From JACCZP01 sp050997195 (GTDB taxonomy: Bacteria; Actinomycetota; Thermoleophilia; Solirubrobacterales; Thermoleophilaceae): 8,374 nt of DNA. Below, in pieces: positions 1-6,849 of this stretch. Both the position numbers and the translations under genes were made by a program. Where the stretch lies: assembly GCA_050997195.1 (NCBI GenBank), contig JBPCRE010000283.1, forward strand, positions 1 through 8,374, in the 5' to 3' direction. The notes beneath the pieces were generated by a model, which worked only from the letters and a program-made list of their open reading frames with translations, was not told the DNA's origin and did no database searches. Position 1 is the first letter of the stretch. Every line of letters begins with the position of its first letter.

Positions 1-156
1 ATCGAGGACCGCCTCGCGGTGGCCCGCGAGGAGCTTGCCGCGCGGGAGGAGTTCGCGCACGTGATCAAGAACGACGACCTCGATCGAGCCACCGTCGAGC
101 TCGTACGGCTCGCCGCTAGCATCTACGGCGTTCAAACGCGAGGAGCACCTCAGTGA
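1..156 (+). CDS. gmk: Guanylate kinase, C-terminal end (5' truncated by window)
   Basis: The last 51 residues of a reading frame that enters the window in frame 1 and stops at TGA 154-156. Guanylate kinase phosphorylates GMP to GDP with ATP in the cytoplasm. What is visible is the family's C-terminal helix and strand: RLAVAREELAAREEF (residues 4-18 of the fragment) followed by HVIKNDDLDRA, which matches the conserved Gmk ending in which an A..E....FD.VV.N.DL..A pattern follows the catalytic core. The P-loop and GMP-binding residues lie upstream of the window and cannot be checked. The position directly before rpoZ and coaBC, with a GTGA overlap into rpoZ, is the standard actinobacterial arrangement and supports the call. 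Confidence 0.9.
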   Translation: MEDRLAVAREELAAREEFAHVIKNDDLDRATVELVRLAASIYGVQTRGAPQ

Positions 157-383
157 TCAAGCCCCGTCTCGACACCCTGCTGGACCGTGTCGACTCCCAC
201 TACGCGTGCGTCCTGGTCTCGGCCAAGCGTGCTCGGCAGATCAACTCGTACTACAACAACCTCGGCGAGGGAGCCTTCGACGAGTATCCGCCACCCATGG
301 TGGACACCGGCTCGAAGAACTACCTGAACATCGCCCTCGAGGAGATCGCCGCCGGCAAGATCAAGTACCGCTACCGCGCGTAG
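153..383 (+). CDS. rpoZ: DNA-directed RNA polymerase omega subunit
   Basis: A 76-residue protein. Omega binds the beta-prime subunit of RNA polymerase and helps its folding and assembly. The conserved omega motif is VSAKRARQI (residues 22-30), followed by the actinobacterial NSYYNNLGEG (31-40) and KNYLNIALEEIAAGKI (55-70), where the family ends with a helix plus a short basic tail. The length is typical for actinobacterial omega. The GTG start (153-155) overlaps the gmk stop in a GTGA. It is preceded by GAGGAG at 140-145, a good Shine-Dalgarno at suitable spacing, so the start is well supported. Omega very probably shares a transcript with gmk and coaBC. Confidence 0.95.
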   Translation: MIKPRLDTLLDRVDSHYACVLVSAKRARQINSYYNNLGEGAFDEYPPPMVDTGSKNYLNIALEEIAAGKIKYRYRA

Positions 384-398
384 GGCACGCACGCCGGC

Positions 399-1670
399 GT
401 GGGGCGCATCCTGCTCGGAGTCACCGGGGGCATCGCCGCCTACAGGGCCGTCGAGCTCGTCCGGCTGGCCACGAAGGCCGGCCACGCCGTGCGGGTGGTC
501 CAGACTCCGGCCGGCGAGCGCTTCGTGGGGCGGGCCACCTTCGCGGCCGTGACGGGCGCTCCGGTGCTCGTGAGCTCCTTCGAGGCCGACCCCGCCCGGG
601 GTGCCTTTCCCGGCGATCCCGCCCCCGGCCACGACCCGATCTCCCACCTCGAGCTCGTCGAGCGCTGTGACGTGCTCGTCGTGGCACCGGCGTCGGCCTC
701 GGCGCTCGCGAGCCTCGCCCACGGCATGGCCGACGGCCTCCTCTACGACGCCGCGCTGGCCTCCCCGGCGCCGCTCGTGCTCGCCCCCGCCATGAACCAC
801 CGGATGTGGGAGCACCCGGCCACCCGGGCCAACGTGGCGCTGCTCGTGGAGCGCGGAGCCACGGTCGTGGAGCCCACCGTGGGCCCGCTCGCCTCGCCGG
901 GAGAGTGGGGGACGGGTCGGCTGGCCGAGCCGCTCGACATCCTCGCCGCCGCGGAGCAGGCCATGGCCCCCGCCCCGTACGTGCCGCGCTCGCTCGACAG
1001 GCTGCGCGTGCTCGTGACGGCGGGCGGGACCCGCGAGCCGATCGACGCGGTGCGCTTCGTGGGCAACCGCTCCTCGGGGCGGATGGGCCTCGCGGTGGCC
1101 CGGGAGGCGATCCGCCGGGGAGCCGAGGTCACCCTGGTGGCGGCCAACGTGGGCCTCGAGCCTCCGACGGGCGCGCGCGTGATCGAGGTCGAGACGGCCG
1201 CGGAGCTGGAAGCGGCCACGCGCGAGGCCTTCCGCGCCGCCGACGTGCTCGTCATGGCCGCCGCGGTGGCCGACTTCCGTCCCGCCCGAGCCGAGGCGGC
1301 GAAGATCGCCAAGAGCGGTCCCGGGGGGCTCACCCTGGAGCTCGAGCGCACCGTGGACGTGCTCGCCGCCCTCTCCTCCGAGCGCGTGGCCCACCAGACC
1401 CTCATCGGCTTCGCGGCCGAGCACGGGGGGGGCGCGGATCGGCGCGCGCGCGAGAAGCTCGAGCGCAAGGGCCTCGACGCCCTCGTGGTCAACGACGTGT
1501 CGCGACCGGGAATCGGCTTCGACACGGCCGAGAACGAGGTGACCATCCTCACCGCCGCGGGCGAGCGCCACGTCGATCGGGCCCCGAAGGCAGAGGTGGC
1601 CGCGGCGGTGCTCGACACCGTGGCCGAGCTCCGCGCCGCTCCGGCCGTTTCCCGCGAGGCGGCCCGATGA
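399..1670 (+). CDS. coaBC: Bifunctional phosphopantothenoylcysteine decarboxylase / phosphopantothenate-cysteine ligase
   Basis: A 423-residue cytosolic enzyme carrying two successive steps of coenzyme A synthesis: CoaB joins cysteine to 4'-phosphopantothenate (CTP-dependent) and CoaC decarboxylates the product (FMN-dependent). The CoaC flavoprotein half is residues 1 to about 190: GVTGGIAAY (7-15), the catalytic-type His83 in ISHLEL, and PAMNHRMW with Asn133. The CoaB half is about 200-415: TAGGTREPIDAVRFVGNRSSGRMG (207-230), GFAAEH (337-342), NDVSRPGIGFDTAENEVTIL (365-384). One oddity: where E. coli CoaC has its active-site Cys in a 'CG..G.GRM' motif, this protein reads LASPGEWGTGRL, with Ser166 in the Cys position. 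The GTG at 399 lies directly before the first beta strand, so little room exists for another start; no strong Shine-Dalgarno is seen, and there is a 15-base gap after rpoZ. Its stop overlaps the next ATG (ATGA 1667-1670). Confidence 0.95.
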   Translation: MGRILLGVTGGIAAYRAVELVRLATKAGHAVRVVQTPAGERFVGRATFAAVTGAPVLVSSFEADPARGAFPGDPAPGHDPISHLELVERCDVLVVAPASASALASLAHGMADGLLYDAALASPAPLVLAPAMNHRMWEHPATRANVALLVERGATVVEPTVGPLASPGEWGTGRLAEPLDILAAAEQAMAPAPYVPRSLDRLRVLVTAGGTREPIDAVRFVGNRSSGRMGLAVAREAIRRGAEVTLVAANVGLEPPTGARVIEVETAAELEAATREAFRAADVLVMAAAVADFRPARAEAAKIAKSGPGGLTLELERTVDVLAALSSERVAHQTLIGFAAEHGGGADRRAREKLERKGLDALVVNDVSRPGIGFDTAENEVTILTAAGERHVDRAPKAEVAAAVLDTVAELRAAPAVSREAAR

Positions 1671-2080
1671 GCGAGCGCCGTGGCGGAGATCGGCCCGAGC
1701 AGGAGCTCGAGCAGCGGGCCGAGCACGTCTACGACCTCTTCACCCGCGGGAAGGCCCTGCTCGAGGCGGGCGACTACTCCGCGGCCACGATCCCCCTCGA
1801 GCAGGCCCGCGCCTTCGAGCCGGACAAGACCTCGATCCGCGAGGCCTTGGGTCGGGCGTACTTCCACGCCGGCCGCTATGCCGCCGCTCGGGACGAGTTC
1901 GCCGCGGTGGTCGAGCACTCGCCGATCGACGACTACGCCCACTTCTGCCTCGGCCGCTCGTTCGAGAAGACCGGCGATCGCGTCGAGGCGCGGCGGCACT
2001 TCACGCTGGCGGCGGGGCTGCGGCCCGATCGCGCCGACTACCAGGCCTACCGAAACCGCCTGAGCCCGGATCCACGCTGA
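1667..2080 (+). CDS. Small tetratricopeptide-repeat (TPR) protein
   Basis: A 137-residue soluble protein made almost entirely of TPR helices. The ATG overlaps the coaBC stop (ATGA), implying translational coupling and membership of the same operon. After a charged, Glu-rich N-terminus (1-20) three TPR units can be read: about 21-53 (GKALLEAGDYSAATIPLEQA), 55-87 (LGRAYFHAGRYAAARDEFAAV) and 89-122 (LGRSFEKTGDRVEARRHFTLA). Each has the small-Gly...Tyr/Asp..A pattern of TPR helix A and B. There is no signal peptide, membrane segment or catalytic motif. TPRs are protein-protein scaffolds, so a partner-binding role is likely, but nothing in the sequence names the partner. A similar TPR gene next to coaBC would be worth looking for in related genomes. 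The gene ends 12 bases from the convergent minus-strand gene. Confidence 0.85.
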   Translation: MSERRGGDRPEQELEQRAEHVYDLFTRGKALLEAGDYSAATIPLEQARAFEPDKTSIREALGRAYFHAGRYAAARDEFAAVVEHSPIDDYAHFCLGRSFEKTGDRVEARRHFTLAAGLRPDRADYQAYRNRLSPDPR

Positions 2081-2096
2081 GCTCTCCAGCGCTCAG
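2077..2096. terminator. Small inverted repeat spanning both convergent stop codons
   Basis: CTGAGC (2077-2082) and GCTCAG (2091-2096) form a perfect 6-bp stem with an 8-base loop. The TGA of the plus-strand TPR gene (2078-2080) and the TGA of the minus-strand gene (complement of 2093-2095) lie symmetrically within the two arms. The position between two convergent genes fits a bidirectional terminator, but there is no T-tract on either strand and the stem is short. It may simply be a by-product of two stop codons flanking GC-rich sequence. Confidence 0.3.
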
Positions 2097-3139
2097 GCCG
2101 GGCGCTCGGCGAAGGCGAAGCAGAGCAGCATCACGAGCACGGACAGGTCCTCCGGAGCGAGCTCCGGGGCGGCCGGGCCCAACGTGACTCTGGCGATGAC
2201 CCCCCCGTCGGGGCGCGGAAGCGAGCGCAGGACCGCGATGTCGCGCCCGGCGGCCGAGACGGCGAAGCTGAAGCGCTCGGCGCCCGCTCCGAAGCGGAGC
2301 CTTCGCTCACCCGATAGCTCGGCCACGCCGTCGATCTGGTCGATGAAAGCCACGGAAACGTCTCCCGCGAGCGCCTCGTGGCGCCGGCCGTGGCGAAAAC
2401 GCAGCGCCCACTCCCCACTGCTGGTCGCGGCGGTCGGATAGCTGTTCCGGCCGAAGAGGAAGAGGCGAGGCTTCGGCCACAGCAGGTAGCCGACCAGGTG
2501 CTCGTCGGCCCACAGTTCGTTGCCGTTCGGCCCGCATCGACGCGCAGAGCCACGCGCGAGGTAGGAGAGCGTTCGACCCCGAGTCCGCTCGAACGGCGCG
2601 AGCATGTCCCACGGGCCGCCCCCGCCGCCGCTCGAGCTCGGCTGGGCGACCCTGGACGCCGGCCCTGAGCCGGACGCGACCTCGCCACGGACCTCCCGCC
2701 CCGGGGCGGCGCCGAGCGGCCGACGGGCCTTGCGTCCCAGATCTATGAGGACCCATCCGCCTTCGGGGTCGGCCAGCACGAGCCGCTCCTCGCCGAGCCA
2801 CTCCGTCGTCGTGGTTCGGCGCCCGATGCGCAGGGCTCGGAGGGAGCGCCGGTAGACGAGCGCGGAGGAGGCCAGCAGCACGGCCATGGCCCAGAGAACC
2901 GCCGCCATGAGGAGCCCGAGCCGGACGGGGTGATCGAGGCCTTGCCACCCGCTGAGGACGAGAGCGTCGCCGAGCCACAGCACGCCGGCGAAGAGCAGGG
3001 GGAGGCCGGCCAGACGGCCGTTGGCCGAGAGAAGGCTCGGCCTCACCAGGGCAAGCCGCTCGACGGGCCGCGGCGAGGCGGGATGGGCCGCGACGAGCCG
3101 GCCGGCGTGAGCCCGCAGCGCCTCGCTCGAACGCCTCAC
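2093..3139 (-). CDS. Two-TM protein coupled to the RHS gene; candidate immunity or accessory protein
   Basis: A 348-residue protein with no family I can name. The basic N-terminus (1-42) is followed by two hydrophobic helices, about 43-63 and 73-96, then an Arg-rich stretch (97-109). Next come a strand-rich segment (about 114-155), a low-complexity Ser/Gly linker (about 152-175), and a C-terminal domain of about 170 residues rich in beta-strand pattern, ending in a hydrophobic helix DLSVLVMLLCFAFAE (331-345). This predicts a membrane-anchored protein with a large soluble domain. A string of strands closed by a hydrophobic helix vaguely recalls the LURP/scramblase (tubby-like) fold, but that is only an impression. 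The GTG start (3139-3137) overlaps the RHS stop as GTGA, and no Shine-Dalgarno precedes it, so translation probably depends on the RHS gene. The place directly after an RHS toxin-type gene is where immunity genes sit; a role in anchoring or secreting the RHS protein is equally possible. Confidence 0.75.
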   Translation of the reverse strand: MRRSSEALRAHAGRLVAAHPASPRPVERLALVRPSLLSANGRLAGLPLLFAGVLWLGDALVLSGWQGLDHPVRLGLLMAAVLWAMAVLLASSALVYRRSLRALRIGRRTTTTEWLGEERLVLADPEGGWVLIDLGRKARRPLGAAPGREVRGEVASGSGPASRVAQPSSSGGGGGPWDMLAPFERTRGRTLSYLARGSARRCGPNGNELWADEHLVGYLLWPKPRLFLFGRNSYPTAATSSGEWALRFRHGRRHEALAGDVSVAFIDQIDGVAELSGERRLRFGAGAERFSFAVSAAGRDIAVLRSLPRPDGGVIARVTLGPAAPELAPEDLSVLVMLLCFAFAERPA

Positions 3140-6100
3140 GGGAGGGCGGCATCGGCCCTGCGCTGAGCCTTCATGCCGAGGGCGCCCACTCCGGTGCGGT
3201 AGAGGCGCTGTCCTTGGGTCGAGACGTGCCGCTGAAAGCCCTGGCCTCGGGCCGCGAGGCCTCCGGCGCCGCCCGCACGCGCGGGTGGGGGGACCAGGTC
3301 CCGCGAGCGTCCGAACGGTTGCCGCCCATTCGCCCCACCGGTCAGCGAGCGCGCGATGTCGTCCGAGCGCGCCCCGAGGCGCAGTGGTCGGGAGAGGTCA
3401 CGGGCGTAGCCGATGGCCTTTCCTCCTCCGTAGCTGAGGGCGGAGTCGATCGCGAACTCGCCCCAGTTCGGCTTGGCCCCGCCGGGGAGGATTCCGTTGT
3501 CCACGGCCGACTCGCCGATTCCGACGCCGGCCGACACCACGCCCGCCACCGCGCAACCGACGCCCGCGGTCAGCGCGCAGACCCCCACGGCGGCGATCCC
3601 GGTCACGAGGGCGGGGTTCTCCTTGGCGAAGTCCCATGCGTCACTGGCCACGTCGCTCACCGCCCCCGTGGTCGCGTCCCACGAGTCCGACGCCACGTTG
3701 CTCACGTCCTCGGCGCGGTCGCCTACCCATCCGCCGATGGCGTCGTGGGTGAACATGCCGGTCGGATCGGTCAGCGCGGTCGGGCGGTTGTCGGCGTACG
3801 CGTAGGGCGAGCGGGCGGAGGACCCGATGCTGCCCGTGACCGGGTCGGGCTGGAGAAACCGGCCCGCGGCCGGGTCGTAGTCGCGCGCCCGAAGGTGGTA
3901 GAGGCCGGTGCCCGGGTCCTGGAGCTGGCCGGTGAAGCGGATGGGGTTCTTGCCCTCGCCGCCGGAGGTTCGCCCGTACGGCGAGTAGGAGTAGCGCTGC
4001 TCGACCTCTCCCTTCTCGGAGGTGAGCGCGCGGGTCGAGCCGAGCTGATCCTCGTGGAAGAACCGGGTCTTGCCGCCCTTCGTCTGCGAGAGCCGGCTAC
4101 GACCGTAGGAGTACCGCCGCTCAGGTCCGTTCCTGCGCTCGAGGGCGAGCTGCGGGAGGCCGTGGTTCGGGTCCCAGCTCAGGCCCTGCTCGCCGGCGCC
4201 TCGGCCCCGGGTCACGGCCGCGGTGCGCTTGCCCACGCCGTCGTAGGCGTAGGACGTGACCGCCCCCGGATCGCTCACCCGGGCCAGGCGTCCGGCCGTG
4301 TCGTAGGCGTATGAGCGCGCACCCGAGCGCACGAGGTTGCCGTTCGGATCGTGGCCGAAGGACTGCTCCCCGGCCGGACCTCGCGCGACGCTCAGCCGGT
4401 TCGATCGGTCGTAGGCGTACTCGGTCCGACGTCCGCCCTCCTCGGCCACCGTTCGGTTCCCCGCCGCGTCGTAGCCGTAGCGAGCCACCTCGGAGCCGTC
4501 GCAGCGTGCGGAGTCGCAGGCGCTGACCAGTTGGTCGCGCTGGTCGTATCCGTAGTGGTGGGTCCGGCCGTCGACCGTCGCTCGGGTCGGGTTCCCCGTC
4601 GGGTCGAGCGCGAGCCGCGTGGAGGAGAGGGTCCGTCCGCCGCGCTTCGCGGTGACGCCCACGAGCCGCTGGGCCGCGTCAAAGCTCCGGCGCTCGCGGA
4701 CGCCGTTCGGTGAGAGCGTCTCGGCGACCTGCCCCTCGGAGTCGTAGCGGTAGCGGGTCGTGCCCTCGGGACCGGAGGCGCTCGCCATCAGCCCATCCTC
4801 GTCGTAGCCGTAGCGCTGGTCGGAGCCGTCCGGGTAGGAACGACCCACGAGTTGACCCGCTCGGTCGTATTCGTAGCTGTAGGAGCGCCCGCCCCGGGTG
4901 ACGCGCTTGAGCTGCGACCCGGCGTCGTAGTCGTACTCCTCGGTTCCCTGGCCGTCGGTCATCCGGACGGGGTTCGAGGCGGCGTCGTAGGCCATGGACA
5001 CGTCGGGGGTGGCACCGGAGTAGTCGACCTTCACGGCCCGGCCGAGCTCGTCGTAGGCGATCCGCGTCTCACCGTCTCCGGCGGCCTCGGTCGCGTTGCC
5101 GTTGGCATCGACCGACCGCGTCAGCCGGCCGGTCGCATCGTGCTCGTAGGTGAATCGCTCACCAGAGGGTCCGGTCCGCTCCACGAGACGACCGGCTTCG
5201 TCGTAGGCGACGCTCCAGGCGCCGCCGCGCTGGTCCACGCGACGAGTCGGACGGGCTAGCTCGTCGTACTCGTAGCTCGTCACCGCGCCGCCGGGCGCGA
5301 TCGAGCGGGTGAGGAGCCCGCGGGCGTCATGGTCGTATCTCGCGTGGCGACCCTTGGCGTCGACGACCTCGGTCCGCCGTCCGGCCCGGTCGTAGACGAT
5401 CCGTGCGGTGTGCCCCAGCGGGTTCGTCGCTCGGACCACGTGGTCCGCGGCGTCGTAGGCCATCCGCCACGGCTGCTCGCGGTGTCCCCGCCCTCCGTCC
5501 CGGTCCGGGTGGCCGGCGGCCACGAGCCGCCCGACCCCGTCGTAGGCGAAGCTCTCGGCGCGTCCGGCCGGCGACTCGACGCGAGTGAGGTTGCCCTCGG
5601 CGTCGTACTCCATGCGACTCGTGCCTCCGGCGGGGTTGACCACCGAGGCCAGTAGCCCGCGGCGCTCCGGGCGCATCCGCGTGACCCCTCCCCGGGGGTC
5701 GACGATCTCCACCACGTTGCCGCGGCGGTCGTAGCGCAGGGAGGTCGTCTTCCCGCGAGGGTCGGTCATGGCCGTCACGTCGTTGCGCGCGTTGTACTCG
5801 TAGGTCTCGCGATAGCGGAACGGTGCGGGCGCGATCCGGGCGATCAGGTTTCCACGATCGTCGTACTCCATCCGAGTGGTGGCGCCCCGGGGGTTCGTCA
5901 CCGCGGTCAGGTTGTGAGCGGCGTCGTAGGCGAAGCGGGCGGTGTGCCCGACCGGATCCACGCGGGCCACGAGGCGGTTCTTCGCGTAGACGTCGCGCCA
6001 CTCGCCGCCGCGTGGGTCGGTCATGGTCGAGGTCTGGGTGTCCTCGTCCCACTCGAACTCGGTCTGCTCCCCGGCGGCGTCGGTCTGGCTCTCCACGCGG

Positions 6101-6849
6101 CCGTCGTCGTCGTAGGCGCTCTCCACGGCGAGCCGGCCATCCGGGTCGACCGTCCGCGTCAGCCGACCCTCGTCGTCGTACTCGTAGCGGGAGACGTTGC
6201 CGCTCAGGTCGCGGACCGAGGTCAGGAGGTCTCCCTCGTACGAGAAGGAGACGAGCCGCCCGTCGGGCAGCCGGAGGCCCGAGAGGTGACCCTGCTCGTC
6301 ATGGGAGACCCTCACCACTCGCCCGGCGGGGTCGGTGATGCGCTCGAGCGTTCGATCGGGGCCGTAGCCCAGACTCACCCGGTTGTCGTTTCGGTCGCTG
6401 AGCTCCCGGAGAACCCCGGTCGAGTCGAAGGCATGCCGAACGCCGTCGCGCGCGGTCACCTCGTAGCCCTCGGGTGACTGCACCATCTCGAGCCGCACTC
6501 CGGATGCAGGCTCGAGACTCTCACCCCGACGATAGAAGCGAGCCCGCTGGCCGTCCGCGGCGCGGAAGGTCACGCCCCCGTCGCGCTCGGTGGTGAGCGA
6601 GGCGTCGTAGCTGTGGGTCCAGCCTCGTCCGAGCGGGCCCACGGCGGTGTCTGCCGAGGTGTAGGAGCGGCTGAACGCGAAGGGGAGGGCGGGTGCCGGC
6701 ATCCGAGCGTCGGTGACCTGGGTGACGAAGGCGCCGGTCAGCGAGTTCACGGGGTCGGACTGGGTGCCCGTCGGGTTGGTGGCCGAGCCGCCACCGGGCT
6801 GGCCGCCGCCGGCGCCGGGGCCGCCGGAGTCACCACCGCCGCCACTGGG
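3136..6849 (-). CDS. RHS/YD-repeat protein, polymorphic-toxin type (body; N-terminus in another frame)
   Basis: The reading frame gives about 1237 residues from 6849 to the TGA at 3138-3136. In order: a Gly-rich linker; a DUF6531-type N-terminal RHS module beginning around SDPVNSLTGAFVTQVTDARM and GRGWTHSYD; roughly 35 YD repeats (YDxxGRLxxxxDPxG); the RHS-associated core (about 4065-3757) with FFHEDQLGSTRAL, YSPYGR, FTGQLQDPGTGLYHLRARDY and GRFLQPDP; and the PxxxxDPxG motif (PTALTDPTGM) where RHS proteins end the cocoon and are often self-cleaved. A 206-residue variable tail follows. RHS repeats fold into a hollow shell enclosing the C-terminal cargo. The frame stays open up to 7365, but upstream of about 6849 it reads as an Arg/Pro-rich shadow of the pilin-like frame. 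The true N-terminus is therefore probably the Flp-like segment reached by a -1 shift (total about 1344 residues from the ATG at 7169). No start with a convincing ribosome site exists inside this frame before the DUF6531 module. Confidence 0.9.
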   Translation of the reverse strand, partial: PSGGGGDSGGPGAGGGQPGGGSATNPTGTQSDPVNSLTGAFVTQVTDARMPAPALPFAFSRSYTSADTAVGPLGRGWTHSYDASLTTERDGGVTFRAADGQRARFYRRGESLEPASGVRLEMVQSPEGYEVTARDGVRHAFDSTGVLRELSDRNDNRVSLGYGPDRTLERITDPAGRVVRVSHDEQGHLSGLRLPDGRLVSFSYEGDLLTSVRDLSGNVSRYEYDDEGRLTRTVDPDGRLAVESAYDDDGRVESQTDAAGEQTEFEWDEDTQTSTMTDPRGGEWRDVYAKNRLVARVDPVGHTARFAYDAAHNLTAVTNPRGATTRMEYDDRGNLIARIAPAPFRYRETYEYNARNDVTAMTDPRGKTTSLRYDRRGNVVEIVDPRGGVTRMRPERRGLLASVVNPAGGTSRMEYDAEGNLTRVESPAGRAESFAYDGVGRLVAAGHPDRDGGRGHREQPWRMAYDAADHVVRATNPLGHTARIVYDRAGRRTEVVDAKGRHARYDHDARGLLTRSIAPGGAVTSYEYDELARPTRRVDQRGGAWSVAYDEAGRLVERTGPSGERFTYEHDATGRLTRSVDANGNATEAAGDGETRIAYDELGRAVKVDYSGATPDVSMAYDAASNPVRMTDGQGTEEYDYDAGSQLKRVTRGGRSYSYEYDRAGQLVGRSYPDGSDQRYGYDEDGLMASASGPEGTTRYRYDSEGQVAETLSPNGVRERRSFDAAQRLVGVTAKRGGRTLSSTRLALDPTGNPTRATVDGRTHHYGYDQRDQLVSACDSARCDGSEVARYGYDAAGNRTVAEEGGRRTEYAYDRSNRLSVARGPAGEQSFGHDPNGNLVRSGARSYAYDTAGRLARVSDPGAVTSYAYDGVGKRTAAVTRGRGAGEQGLSWDPNHGLPQLALERRNGPERRYSYGRSRLSQTKGGKTRFFHEDQLGSTRALTSEKGEVEQRYSYSPYGRTSGGEGKNPIRFTGQLQDPGTGLYHLRARDYDPAAGRFLQPDPVTGSIGSSARSPYAYADNRPTALTDPTGMFTHDAIGGWVGDRAEDVSNVASDSWDATTGAVSDVASDAWDFAKENPALVTGIAAVGVCALTAGVGCAVAGVVSAGVGIGESAVDNGILPGGAKPNWGEFAIDSALSYGGGKAIGYARDLSRPLRLGARSDDIARSLTGGANGRQPFGRSRDLVPPPARAGGAGGLAARGQGFQRHVSTQGQRLYRTGVGALGMKAQRRADAALP
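3139..3756 (-). other. Variable C-terminal tip of the RHS protein (pretoxin TM-like segment plus unassigned end)
   Basis: This is the part after DPTG, 206 residues. It begins with an acidic segment holding an imperfect duplication (NVASDSWD and DVASDAWD). A hydrophobic stretch of about 34 residues follows (tail residues 47-80, about 3618-3517; NPALVTGIAAVGVCALTAGV and on), of the kind found between the RHS core and toxin domains in many polymorphic toxins. After it come PNWGEFAIDSALSYGGGKAIG and then about 85 residues rich in Gly, Arg and Ala. I see no HNH, nuclease, deaminase, ADP-ribosyltransferase or peptidase signature. Either the effector is unknown and small, or the tip is degenerate, or the hydrophobic segment itself is the active part (membrane insertion). 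Confidence 0.6.
4069..6660 (-). repeat. YD/RHS repeat array (coding)
   Basis: About 35 tandem repeats of 19-26 residues, each with a YD (or FD/HD/WD) start, a Gly at +5 or so and a D/N-P-x-G turn. At DNA level they show as recurring plus-strand TCGTAGGCGTA, TCGTAGTCGTA and TCGTACTC words (encoding Y-A-Y-D, Y-D-Y-D and E-Y-D). The copies are diverged rather than identical, as expected for an old array, so recent slippage is not obvious. One unit near 4495-4530 carries a Cys pair (SACDSARCDGSE), unusual among these Cys-poor repeats. Confidence 0.85.

Noticed and set aside
150..1571. 473-codon minus-strand open frame opposite rpoZ and coaBC
   Set aside because: Antisense shadow of clearly identified housekeeping genes; His/Arg/Gly-rich with no domain pattern.
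2307..3152. Second minus-strand frame overlapping the two-TM gene
   Set aside because: Arg/Pro/Ala-rich shadow; the 2093-3139 frame has TM helices, sensible codon use and the GTGA coupling.
3214..4314. 366-codon plus-strand open frame opposite the RHS core
   Set aside because: Mirror of the RHS coding strand in GC-rich DNA; no recognisable motif and no ribosome site.
4069..6660. Recurring TCGTAG-type words as a possible CRISPR or satellite array
   Set aside because: They have variable spacing in multiples of three and encode the YD motif of the RHS repeats.
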